Shown here one piece after another: positions 53,175-63,759 of a DNA stretch of 64,000 nt; the stretch's first letter is position 1; each line of letters begins with the position of its first letter. Made by a program: the position numbers and the translations under genes. This DNA comes from Mesorhabditis belari (Eukaryota > Nematoda > Chromadorea > Rhabditida > Rhabditidae), in contig CAUEEP010000921.1 in NCBI GenBank assembly GCA_958450365.1, forward strand, positions 1,541,001 to 1,605,000, read 5' to 3'. Below the pieces are notes generated by a model. The model was not told where the DNA came from. It worked only from the letters and a program-made list of their open reading frames with translations, and searched no databases.

Positions 53175-53595
53175 GAATCTTTTTTTGAACTAAAAACTTT
53201 ACAGTATCGTCGCTTTGTCATTGATTTAGTCGAAACTTTCAAAATCCTCCGTTGTAAACAGATTAGCCCTTTGTTTATAGACTTTTTCAAATTTAAACCG
53301 CGGTCAGGGCCCAGAAGTGGCTCATTCCTTTTGCAAATTCCCTTTGCTTCCAATGCCTCTTTATCAAATTCATTTCCCGTTAGAGCCGCTAGATTATGGA
53401 ACTTGCTCCCAAACGACATACGAGAAATTCAGTCGCTTTTCATATTCAAGAAACGTATCGATGCTTTAGATCTAGTGGCTCTTTGCCGTAAGTAATTGGC
53501 TTATTGATTTCAGTATGTATTGTATGATTAAGTATCACTGTGCATTTCTCTATGATTTCTTTCACTTTATCGTTTGAATAAAGTATTATTATTAA
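53175..53595 (+). mobile_element. 3' end of a non-LTR retrotransposon (jockey/CR1-like)
   Basis: An open frame up to the stop at 53495 encodes the typical C-terminus of a LINE reverse-transcriptase protein: LQYRRFVIDLVETFKILRC, then SFLLQIPFAS, SFPVRAARLWNLLPNDIREI and SLFIFKKRIDAL. A short 3' UTR follows, ending in aataaagtattattattaat, a repeat-type tail. It is 5' truncated. The neighbouring segment 53878-53990 is a second copy of the target without the insertion. Confidence 0.8.
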
Positions 53596-54374
53596 TTGTT
53601 GAAGAATTGCTGAAGAATTGTGGTTATGTATCAAAAACAAGGGCAAATATCCTTTAGCAAGGAATAAGAATCATCATCAATCAAAAATCAATCATTTCCT
53701 TAAATCAATAAATGTTTAATCTTAAAACAATAAATCAATTCAATAAATGTTACAACCTTGTAATCATACTTATACTTTTAATATTTTAAATATTAAAAGT
53801 ACTGTGTAATATTTTAAATTTCTTTAAATTTCTATAAATTTATTTCAATTTCTATAAATTTCTTTAAATTTCTTTAAATTTATTTAGTTTATATGCAGTT
53901 TAATGAAATAATGAAAGAAAATTGAATGAATTGCTGAAGAATTGTGGTTGTGTATCGAAAACAAGGGCAAATATCGGTTGGGGAAACGAGTGTGGCAAAT
54001 AAAAAAATCGAGGAAAAGAAGAGAAAGGTATTTGAATGAAAAGAAGAAATATAGATTGGGAAAAAGAAGATAAAAAGAGAAGGAGGAGACGATGTGAAGG
54101 ACTGGTTGTGGGGGGGGAGAGGCTGACTGGGGAGAGGCTGACTAGGGAGAGACTGACTAGGTAAGGCTGACTGGGGAGAGACTGACTAGGGAGAGATTGA
54201 CCAGGTAAGGCTGGCTAGCGAAAGGCACGAACTCAAGGTGAGCCTTTGTGGAATCGAGTATAAGAAATCCAAATCTCAATCTCAAATCAAAATCTGCCAA
54301 ATCACTTTCTAGGCGCGTCTTCAATCGAAAATTCAATCTAGAGGTTTTTCCAAAAGAAAAACGAAAATGAAAAG

Positions 54375-54640
54375 CTGAGTCCGGGGCCGAACCAGGATCC
54401 TCTGATCGGTAGCCTAATGTGTTATCCACTAGGCCACCAAAGTACTTCGGCCGGGCTAGAAAGAAGCTCCTTAAAGCATTCGTTTAAACGTCTACGACGC
54501 CAAATTTTCGATTTAAGTTCGCCTAGGAAGTCATTTCGCAGATTTTGGTTGCGAAATCTAGACCTTGATGGCCGAGTGGATAGGGCGCTGGGCTGTCGCT
54601 CGCAGGGCCCGGGTTCGATCCCTGATGCGGCTTTTTTGTT
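54375..54640. repeat. Second foldback pair of tRNA-like sequences
   Basis: Minus: 54449-54383 (tggtggcctagtggataaca ... ggttcggccccgga). Plus: 54566-54634 (tgatggccgagtggataggg ... gggttcgatccctg). Spacer about 115 bp with tagaaagaagctccttaaa. It shares layout and flanking sequence (aaatcactttctaggcgcgt, compare aaatgactttccaggcgtgt at 48362) with the 48.4-kb pair. Confidence 0.7.
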
Positions 54641-54879
54641 TAAATATCTAGAAAAATAAACAGCGAACTTTGCAAGCTTTTTGAGAGCAGGAATAGATAC
54701 CAATTAATTACTAAATACCATTCAAATATACTAAATACGTTCATTTACTAGCCCAACCTGATTAAAATCGGGTTTTATGCAAGCTAAACTCTATACAGCT
54801 TTTTGTTTTGTTGTTCTTTTTCTATAATTTAGATAGCAACTCTGATAGTTTTTTAAAAGTTTAAGTTTAGACTATAGCT

Positions 54880-54945
54880 TGGTTAGCAGCTTGGTTAGCA
54901 GCTTGGTTAGAAGCTTGGTTAGAAGCTTGATTAGCAGCTTGATCT
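54880..54945. repeat. agcttggttagc tandem repeat
   Basis: About five 12-bp units. Confidence 0.85.
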
Positions 54946-55367
54946 TGACGCTATTAGGTATCAGAAATGCAATAGATCGAATAGCTCAATAGTTTGGTTG
55001 AATATTGATCGATTGAAAGTCCAGAGGGTTACTGGTAAATCGAATTTTCAAGTTTAGATCTTATTGGAGTTACTGGTAAATCGAATTTTCAAGTTTAAAC
55101 AGATGAAACAATGAAATAATGAAACATAAGCTTTCATTAAACATAAGCTTTCATAAGTTTATCGTAAAGAATCCTATTCTAGAAATGATCCTAAAAATCT
55201 GAATCTTTCAAGAATTCTTAAAACCAAACCGTTTCCAAACGTTTCCTCCTCAAAGAGTGAAGTTTTTCCCTTTCTTGTGCTCTCAATCAATGTGTTCTCA
55301 GAATCTTTTGACGGGAAAAAGAAAGCTGTGATCGAGTTTCTAAAAGTAGTAATAGATTTCATAATTC

Positions 55368-57241
55368 TCAACAAAAAAAGAAAGATAAATAAAGATAAAA
55401 GAAAGAGAAATGAAAGAGAAACCTCTTGCCGAGCTTTCTAAAGCGTTGACGGGCTATTTGGCTTAATAGATTTATAGATTTGTATTTTAAAAAAGGGAAA
55501 ATAGTGAAATCTCTAGTGATTTTATTTAAATACATAAGAAATCTACCTTCTACTATTGTTTGATCGTTCTTTTTCGTCTTTTAGCTGAACAATCGGAGTG
55601 ATGAGTCCACCAGGCGACGGTTGAATTGATTTCCGGCGAGAGTTCTTCTCTAAAAATTAAAATTTTCAATAATCTTTATATAAATTAACAGTTTTTCTAT
55701 TAGTTTTTCTATTAGTTTAACTTAAAATTCAGTTTTTTAATGAACTTTTTGAGTTCATCATGTTTTTGGATGTTAAATAATGCTCGTTTGACGAAGTTAA
55801 ACTCTCCAATTGGTCAGGTAGATTGGTTATTGGGTTGGTGAATTGAAAACTGCCAGCTATTGTCATATGTGACAGTTTGAGCACTTTCTAGAAGTGTCAC
55901 AGTTTGAGCACTTCTCTTCGGTTACTCCGGCTAATGTCAAGAAAGTACGCGATCGTCTAAGATTAAACCCTAACCAATCGGCTGGTGGCACAGAAAATGG
56001 GTCTGAAGAGAAGCTCCGTCAACACAATCATCAAGAATGTAGATCAAGATAGGCTCAAAACCAGAACTATTGGGTTGATGAAGTGAAAACTGCGGGCTAT
56101 TGTCAGTTTGAGCACTTTCTTCAAAAGAAACCCATTTTGGTGTCAATGGAAAAGTTGTAGAGAATCAAAAATCAAGCTTAGATCCAAATTTTCAGAACGA
56201 TTCAAAAACTGGTTTTCAAGAAATGTCAAATTTACGAATTTGCACAAATGATATGGCGGAAAAGGAGGGGGAGGGGGGTACGGTATCTGTCTGTCTTTCT
56301 GTCTGTCTTTCTGTCTGCCTTACTGTACGGGCATTTTTTCAGCCGTATTTTGACCAATATTTCATTTTGCATGAATATTATATTTTAAGTTGTTTTTGGT
56401 GTCATTCCAATTTCATTCTGCATCAAATGATCGTTAAAATAGTCAATATATTGGGTTGGTGAATTGAAAACTGCCGGTTATTGTCATATGTGACAGTTTG
56501 AGCACTTTCTTCGAAAGAAACCCATTTTGGTGTCAATGGAAAAGTTGTAGAGAATCAAAAATCAAGCTTATATCCAAATTTTCAGAAAGATACACTTAGT
56601 AGTTTCGCCTAAAATGCAATAATACCTAGCTTGCCTTCACCAGCCACAATTCCTATTTGAACGAAACTAAGGAATCCATTTCAAATCCCAAACTATGAAA
56701 AATCTAATCCACAATCCAATCCAATCCAGAAAGTATTCATTTCAATATGAATAGTGTGACATAACCAAATATAACCAAATATAACCCAATAAAAAACCTG
56801 CCCTAAAGATGTTGCAAAGAAAAGTTATGGGAAAAAAGGTAGCAGCTAGGATCTAACAGCTAGGGTCTAGCAGCTAGGATCTAGCAGCTGAGATCTAACA
56901 GTTGAGATCTAACAGCTCAGATCTAGCAGCTAGGATCTAGCAGCTAGGATCTAGCAGCTAGGATCTAGCCGCTTCGATCTAGCAGCTAGGATCTAACAGC
57001 TAGGATCTAACAGCTGGGATCTAGCTGGATCGAACCCGTGAGCTCTCAACTAGGATACAAGACTCCCAACCATTTGATCATTGCACTTAATCGATAGTTA
57101 AACTTTAAATATACCTTCTCAGCACTCACCATAAACTCCAGCTTCTCCATTATAATTCAAATTCATATTGTTATTGTTTGAAAGTGAAGTCAAATAGGAG
57201 CTCCTTCGCTCAATATTCTTTTTCATTCTAGAGAATTTCAT
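55368..57241 (-). CDS. Possible small gene, 94 aa, 3 exons
   Basis: Not recognised. Exons (minus): 57241-57130, 55649-55547, 55437-55368 (TGA), with good gtgagt/gtagat donors and agreeing phases. The first two exons encode a basic, Ser/Asn-rich peptide (RRSSYLTSLSNNNN, RRKSIQPSPGGLITPIVQLK) that looks like real protein and has PKA-like RRSS and RRKS sites. The third exon gives a hydrophobic Phe/Leu tail over low-complexity DNA and may be wrong, so the model could be the start of a larger gene. Intron 1 holds mariner fragments and a 14-bp array. Confidence 0.4.
55826..56610. mobile_element. Mariner end fragments, three copies in the same direction
   Basis: ttgggttggtgaattgaaaa (55830, 56452) and ttgggttgatgaagtgaaaa (56069) resemble mariner TIRs (ttaggttggtgcaaaagtaa). 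Two of them continue in parallel for more than 130 bp (cagtttgagcactttcttc, acccattttggtgtcaatgg, aaaagttgtagagaatcaaa). No transposase frame remains. Confidence 0.7.
56840..57025. repeat. 14-bp agcagctaggatct tandem repeat
   Basis: About 13 copies, directly followed by a tRNA-like sequence on the opposite strand. Confidence 0.95.
57028..57096 (-). pseudogene. tRNA-like fragment
   Basis: Minus strand: atgatcaaatggttgggagt ... gagctcacgggttcgatcca. It has A- and B-box-like parts only. Confidence 0.4.
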
Positions 57242-57739
57242 AATTCGAATTTACAGAAAAATAGAAAAATAGTGAAAAAAAAAGAAATATTATAGAAAAT
57301 ATTGATGAATAAATCTAATAAAAATTTTAGAAATAGTAAAATTGATGTGAAGTAATGAGTAAAAGGATTCGTTCAAAGAAAGCGACTTAGTTCAAAGAAA
57401 TGATTCATCATTTCCCCTGTTTCACCCACTCACTTGGTTAATAAGAAAAAAGGTCAATAAGAAATTAGCAGAAAAAAATGATTTCAAAAACATTTTTCGA
57501 CACAAAATTTTGTATTTTCTTTAAATCTTTATCAATTTTTTAAAAAAAAAAATTTTTTTTTTTTTCAATTTAATTTTAATTTTGTTTTTAATTTCATTAA
57601 AATTCAAACCAAAAAAAAACATTTTTTTCTACTTTGGATCTCTTGATCTTTATTGAGTTAAGAAATTAAGGGCTAGAAAGGCATTTAGATTAGATAGATA
57701 TAGATTTAAGCTCAAAGTACATTATAAAGAAATAATGAC

Positions 57740-58218
57740 CATCAATTCGCCGACCCCGATTTGGAAGGAGGACAGCTCAAAAAATTCTCGGCGGGACTCG
57801 AAACCGGGACCTTCGCTTACCGGACAGGGTGCTAACCATTACACCACAACGCAGTCGATTTCCTTTGCTCTAGAGGGAGTTAAGTGATTTGGGTATAGTG
57901 ACGCCAAAAAACGGCGAAGGCTCAGCCCCAAAGAAAGCCCCTAAAGGGAGGATAGAAAGCCCGAAAACCCCGGGTACAAATTTTTTGGCCTCAGCTCATC
58001 TCGAAATATTCTTTCTTCGAAGAATCAAAAACGAAATGCTCCAGGTGGGACCGAACCCCTCACCTTTCGCCTAAGAGACCGGAGATCTGGCACTGCGCCA
58101 TTTGAACAGACTCACGCCTCGCCTCTTCGCCGGCTTCTATCCTCCCTTTAGGGGCTTTCTTTGGCGCTGAGCTTTCGCCGTTCTTCGGCGTCACCATACC
58201 CAAATGTCCTCCTTCCAA
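57740..58218. repeat. Foldback enclosing two tRNA-like sequences
   Basis: Outer arms: gggtatagtgacgccaaaaa ... cccctaaagggaggatagaa (57892-57958) and its complement ttctatcctccctttagggg ... (58134-58203); atttggaaggaggaca (57760) also faces tgtcctccttccaaat (58205). tRNA-like sequences lie at 57865-57791 (minus) and 58118-58040 (minus). Confidence 0.8.
57791..57865 (-). pseudogene. tRNA-like sequence (Glu/Gln-like D-arm)
   Basis: Minus strand: ttgtggtgtaatggttagca and tcccggtttcgagtcccgcc. A- and B-boxes are good. The anticodon loop lacks the usual T33 arrangement and the acceptor does not close. Confidence 0.45.
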
Positions 58219-58777
58219 ATCTTGAATTTTAATTCTAGTCTGTTACAACTGACCCTTGTGCTTTGTTTTTAAAAACATACCATTTCTGGTGCATTGAATT
58301 CTTTATTTTTCTCGCGACACCAAGCATCTGGCGAGAAAAATAAGGATTTTTTTCTTTTTTTATTTTAAATAGCACATTTACGATATTCTAAGGTTTTCTA
58401 AGGAATTTTAGCTTTATTATTTAAAAGACGGTCAAGAAAATGGCAGTACAGAGAGAGAAACAAACAGACAAACAGACAAACAGACAAACAGACAAACAGA
58501 CGGACACTACTCTTTTATATCTAGTAAATCTTTTCGAAAAGGAAACGAAAAAACGAAACTGAACACTGCCGTTTATAAAATGTTTCAAAAGACGATTAAA
58601 AGACGACTAAAAGACAAATATTGGTTTACAAAAGACAAAAAAACTTGGTGCAACTGTCCCGTTTTGAAACTGGAATTGTGAAAAATCGAGAAAAAGAGAC
58701 TGCTCTCGAAAAAGAAATGCAAATTTCCCGCCGGAAAACTAGGCAAATCAGGAAATCGATTGAAAAGTTAGGCTTGC

Positions 58778-59067
58778 GTACTTTGTGCTCAAATCTGTAA
58801 ACGAACCCTTTCTAGCGCATTGGGTTTCTGATTTTCTACGCCTTCTACAAGAAATTGCTAAAAGAAATTGCTAAAAGGAAGTGCTAAAAGAAAGTGCTAA
58901 AAGAAAGTACTGCAAGAATCTACTGCAAGAAAGTACTGCAAGAAAGTACTGCAAGAAAGTACTGCAAGAAAGTACTGCCAGAAAGTACTGCAAGAATCTA
59001 CTGCAAGAAAAATGATGATTTGTGTGCGCTAGAGAGGGTTTGTTTACAGATTTTCTGCACAAAGTAC
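58778..59067. repeat. GTAC-type MITE with a 12-bp satellite inside
   Basis: Left end gtactttgtgctcaaatctg + taaacgaaccc; right end gggtttgtttacagattttc + tgcacaaagtac. Between them the 12-bp unit aagaaagtactgc/aagaatctactgc is repeated about 10 times (58855-59010). Confidence 0.85.
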
Positions 59068-59312
59068 ATTAGAAATGAATAGCAAATGGATATCGACTTG
59101 AGCTTTAACAAAATATCGATGTGTTCATAAGTTTTTGAATCAAAATTTCACGTGTTTTGTCGGGGGGGCGAAAACGGAGATGATCGTTCCATCAAAACAA
59201 CCATTTTGAGCATCAAAAAGAAGATGAGTCAAAGAATTTTGAGATTTAAATGCTTAAGTGCAAGGTTTTAAGTGCACCAGATCGACTACGTTTAAACGTT
59301 TTCAAGCACAAA

Positions 59313-59483
59313 GTACACTTTGGTCTGTAAACCTATGAACGCATCCTTTCTGGCGCACTGGATGATTCATTTTCTTGTAGAAACGCTTCGATGAAACAAG
59401 AAAATAAGGGATTGGAAAGAATAGACTGGAAAGAAATTCAGAGCACTAGAAAGAATGCGTTTACAAACTTAAGCATAAAGTAC
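59313..59483. repeat. GTAC-type MITE, complete copy
   Basis: Left gtacactttggtctgtaaac ... cgcatcctttctggcgcact; right gagcactagaaagaatgcgt ... ttaagcataaagtac. About 171 bp. Confidence 0.8.
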
Positions 59484-59639
59484 AGATTGAAGAGAAGATC
59501 AAATAAAATTAGCGAAGAATTTCTTTTATTGTGATCAATTGTTTAGAAATTCGTTGATCAGGGGAATTTTTGTGAAAAAAAACAAAAGAAAAAGTGAAAA
59601 AGAGCTAACAGATCAGGTTTCAGAAGGATTTTTGTTGCT

Positions 59640-60205
59640 TAAAATTGATTAAAATTGATTAAAATTGATTAAAATTGATTAAAATTGATTCAAAATTGAT
59701 TCAAAATTGATTCAAAATCGATTAAAATTGACTAAAACTGGATTAAAATTGATCAAAATTGACTAAAATTGATCAAAATTGACTAAAATTGATTAAAATT
59801 GATTAAAATTGATCAAAACTTGATTAAAATTGACTAAAATTGACTAAAATTGACTAAAATTGATTAAAATTGCTTAAAATTGATTCAAATTGCTTAAAAC
59901 TGCTTAAAATTGCTTAAAATTGACTAAAATTGACTAAAAGTGATTAAAATTGACTAAAATTGACTAAAATTGACTAAAATCGATTAAAATTGCTTAAAAT
60001 TGCTTAAAATTGCTTAAAATTGATTAAAATCGATTAAAATCGATTCAAATCGATTCAAATTGATTCAAATTTATTCAAATTGTTTCAAATTGATTAAAAT
60101 TGGATTAAATTGGATTAAAATTGACTAAAATTGATCAAAATTGATCAAATTCGATCAAAATCGATCAAAATCAATTAAAATTGATTAAAATTGCTTAAAA
60201 TTGAT
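59640..60205. repeat. Satellite of attaaaattg/attcaaattg units
   Basis: About 50 degenerate 10-11 bp units over 565 bp. Confidence 0.95.
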
Positions 60206-60624
60206 AGAAATATAAAGCTGGTTTTGAAAAGAAAGCTTCTTTTTTAGCTAAAAACTAGTTCTCAATCGATTTTAATCGATTTTAAGCAAAAAAAGTTCCC
60301 AAAAACAGTTCTTAAATCAGAAAATAGATGGATGAAGTGATTCAGATTGATACGAAAGAGAAACGTGGAAAAAAAACGATATCAAAACGCAAATAAAACT
60401 CATTTTTTGGCGTGAATGCTTATAGATTTCTTATCTTTTTTCTTTTTTCAGAAAAAATTTCAGAAAAACGATCAAAAGGAGGAAAAAAAATCGTAAAATG
60501 AAAGGAAATGAGCGAAATTTTGATGTAAGTTTAAAAATTTAGTTAAATCGCTTTAGATTAAAGCTACAGTAATCCAATAGATCCAGAAAATCCAGTAGAT
60601 TTTCTAGACCAATTGCTTTTAAAT

Positions 60625-60748
60625 TTTTTTCGCGTAGGCACACTTTTTAGAAAACGCATTACTCGACAATTACTCAAGTAAAAAATTACTCATGCAAATT
60701 TACTCGATTTATTGCAATGATTTACTTACTCGCGAGGAACACACTCTA
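60625..60748. repeat. Truncated copy of the 6.4-kb MITE
   Basis: ttactcgcgaggaacacactcta and the gagtaa-type interior match the left half of 6413-6766 in reverse orientation, up to the segment acgcattactcgacaattac. Only one TIR remains. Confidence 0.8.
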
Positions 60749-60765
60749 TTTGAAACACAATTTGA

Positions 60766-61173
60766 GAGTAGGCTAATTTCCGCAACTTTTTTTGCGCAAC
60801 AGGGTCATTTGCGCAACTGGGTCGTTTGCGCAACTCGCCATAACTTTCTTCTAGATTGGCCAATCTTTATGATTTTGGTTTCATTTTGTAGATCTCAATA
60901 AGTGCAACAAAATGACACTAAAAGCATAAAGATTGGTTTACTTGGAAGAAAGTTATGGCTAGTTGCGCAAGGTAGGCTAATTTCCGCTAGGTCGTTTGCG
61001 CAACTCGCTATAACTTTGTTCTAGATTGGTCAATCTTTATGCTTTTAGTGTCATTTTGTTACACTTATTGAAATCTACAAAATGAAACCAAAATCATAAA
61101 GATTGGCCAATCTAGAAGAAAGTTATGGCGAGTTGCGCAAAACAAACAAAAAATTGCGGAAATTAGCCTACTC
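60766..61173. repeat. 408-bp foldback with 20-bp TIRs
   Basis: gagtaggctaatttccgcaa and its exact complement are the ends. Inside, tgcgcaactcgccataactt and agattggccaatctttatga recur in both directions, plus a third copy of the terminal motif at 60968, so arms can pair in two ways. Confidence 0.9.
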
Positions 61174-61647
61174 CGTTTTTGAAAATTCGGAGCTTACTGT
61201 AGATAGGGCACACAAAAAGAATGTAGGATGCGTTGAGAAACGAGACACAAATGGCTGTCTATTGTAGGGATTACGGTAACTTTATTTTATAAGATAAATC
61301 TTTTTTTACACTAATTGATTTGGGAGTTCAAAAAAGAATTGTTGGTCGTTAAAAATTGGAAATTTGGAGATTGGAAATTTTCTCGTTAATGTTTGGTTGA
61401 AAAAAAGCGTGTCAAATATAATTGGTCCACGTAAAAATCGAGCTGAACTTTGCAAAAAAATTTGAGGGAAATGCAGCGAAATCAATATGGAGAAAGGGTT
61501 TTTTAGAGAAGTTTTATGCACTTTATACGCGAATAGCTTTATATGCACTAAACGCACCCCTTTTGGTGCATTGAAATCTGCATTTTACTCGTGAAATCAA
61601 GCGTTTTGCGAGCAAAAATCACAAATCGGAGCCACCAGAAAGGGTGT

Positions 61648-61892
61648 GACAAGGTGTGTGCCCAACGGCATCAAATCGCTTTCCTAACAGCCGCAAAATC
61701 TCGCGTGATATCCAGAACTCTTATATCAATTCAAGATTTCGTGCAGAATCTCCATTTTTTCAATTTTCTAAGCTCAAACTCAGTACTTTAATCATTGTAT
61801 GCCCAACGGCATCAAATCGCTTTTCTAACAGCCGCAAAATCTCGCGTGATATCCAGAACTCTTATATCAATTCAAGATTTCGTCCAGAATAC
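61648..61892. repeat. Direct repeat of about 95 bp
   Basis: tgcccaacggcatcaaatcg ... atcaattcaagatttcgt occurs at 61658-61745 and 61800-61888 with only about two changes. A palindrome acgttgtagaccaagtctac follows. Confidence 0.9.
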
Positions 61893-62164
61893 GTTGTAGA
61901 CCAAGTCTACAACGTAAACGCTAGCCTTCTGGTGCACTATTTCAGCTATTTCAGCTATTTCAAAGAATCTACTATATATAAAAGAGAAATGTTTGCCTGT
62001 CCGTCGCACGCGGTTTTCTCGGCGCGTAAATTGAAGGGTGCGCTTTATTAGATTAGTAATATCATGGTGACGTTGCCTCAAAAAAAAGAAAATTTCATCG
62101 TTCACTATTTTAAAAAGTTTAAAAATCGCTCAATTATGCCCTTTTTCCCCCTCAGCGATCTATG

Positions 62165-62250
62165 AGAGCGTGGCCGAAGTGGTTAGCGTCTTGTCTACAA
62201 AACGATTGCCTTAAGAGAGTGCCGGGTTCGATTCCCGTGTGTTCCAAACT
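62165..62250 (+). pseudogene. tRNA-like sequence (Leu/Ser-like, long variable region)
   Basis: gtggccgaagtggttagcg and gccgggttcgattcccgtg give good A- and B-boxes with a class II length, but the 7-bp acceptor stem (gagagcg / gtgttcc) does not pair. Confidence 0.45.
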
Positions 62251-62814
62251 TTTTTTGCTTTCACTTTTTGCTTGTTTTCAAGCATGGAGTTGAAGTATGC
62301 AAAGTGTGCGAGTCGGTTTTTGAGGTTAAGATATAATTTCTAATAGAAAAAGGCTAAACATGTTGTATCTATGTCAGTCAAGTACACAAAAAAAGGGGAT
62401 CCTGATGAATGGATCAGGTATCGGGACAAAGGCGAATGCAAAAGACAGGTATCGGGTCGGGACAAAGGCGAATGCAAAGGACAGGTGTGTGTGTTGCTCA
62501 TTCGTGTAAATGAGGTAAAAGGGGATTGCTTTTTGACCGACCAACACACACAAAAAAGTGTGAACCGTGAAAATCGGAGATAAATTAATCGAACAGCTGC
62601 CAGTTGGGTGCAATTTTTGAATAGTTTTAAAGGTTTTTGATACATTAATATCTACGCAAAATACTGTACTTTGACATGGCATTAACAAGTGGATACCTAC
62701 CGTAATCGTTTGTAAATGTTACAGTAATTCATTTTTATCAGGTATCTTACCGAACAGGCATCTTTAGAAAGCCTAAGCACGATTTAACGAACTCTGGTTG
62801 GTTGCTTTAAACCT

Positions 62815-63178
62815 TACAAATCCAGTAAAGGCCTTACAAATCCAGTAAATACCTTCCAAATCCAGTAATCCGCCTTACAAATCCAGTAAATGTCTTACAA
62901 ATCCAGTGATCCCCCTTACAAACCCAGTAAATGCCTTACAAACCTAGTAAATGCCTTCCAAACCTAGTAAATGCCTTACAAATCCAGTAAATGCCTTACA
63001 AATCCAGTAAATACCTTACAAATCCAGTAAATGCCTTACAAATTCAGTAAATGCCTTACAAATTCAGTAAATGCCTTACAAATCCAGTAAATACCTTCCA
63101 AATCCAGTAATCCGCCTTACAAACCCAGTAAATACCTTACAAATCCAGTAATCCAGTAATCCAGTAAACCAGTAAACC
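62815..63178. repeat. Satellite, 20-bp unit atgccttacaaatccagtaa
   Basis: About 18 copies with variants. Confidence 0.95.
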
Positions 63179-63759
63179 CAGTAAATGCTACAGTAATCCG
63201 TTTATAAAGGCTACGATAGCAAGACACTCTTTAGAAAGCCTAAGCAAGATTTAATCTTTCACCAACCTTTTCACCGTTGATTTCCCTCAAACCAAGGCCT
63301 CGAGAAGTCGGCTAAAATATCGATTTCATTGTCGAAAAATTTCAAAATGTGTTTTCAAAGAAAGCTGATATATTTTTATTCATTTTTGAACCGGTTTAAA
63401 CGCGAGTTAAAAGAAAATTGAAGAAAATTCAATGGAAACGAGGAAAAAGATGTGAATCAATAAGGAAAACGAAGATACAATGAAAATGAAAAGAATAGAT
63501 TTACAAAAGGAAAAGGTTTATAAAAGGAAAAGCTATTTTTTAAGTATCATATTTATCATTTGCAGTTAGCCAAATTTCCATTTTCTATTTTCTACACTTC
63601 AATCAGACAAAAAGCATTTCTATAGCTTATCAAAAAAGCTTATCAAACATTTAGCAAAATATTAATAAAGTCACATCTTTGATAAGCTGGATTTAAGGTT
63701 TGGATTTAGATTTGCTAATGTTTTAGCGTTCAATAAACTACTGTAAATACTATAATAGT

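Larger units (their letters stand above)
50123..55367. other. Intergenic region with repeats and a LINE fragment
   Basis: It holds a foldback (50345-50680), a ctgaatttga array (51105), MITE copies (51770, 52350), a GAAA tract (52440-52740), LINE 3' end (53175-53590), and a tRNA-like pair (54375-54640). No host gene recognised. Confidence 0.6.

Noticed and set aside
53271..53495. Host gene of 74 codons
   Set aside because: The peptide is the C-terminal signature of a LINE reverse transcriptase, so it is listed as a mobile-element fragment.
60498..60527. Possible first exon (ATG AAA GGA AAT ... GAT then gtaagt) after a tttttcag acceptor
   Set aside because: Only nine codons, and no downstream exon could be matched within the window.
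61975..62010. Helitron-like signal (tatatataaaagagaaatgttt)
   Set aside because: Vague resemblance only; no hairpin plus CTRR end or second copy was seen.
18612..62250. Functional tRNA genes
   Set aside because: I tried to close each cloverleaf by hand. Acceptor stems fail in all, and most anticodon arms are irregular. They are listed as tRNA-like instead; a covariance search could overturn this for 23784 or 37748.
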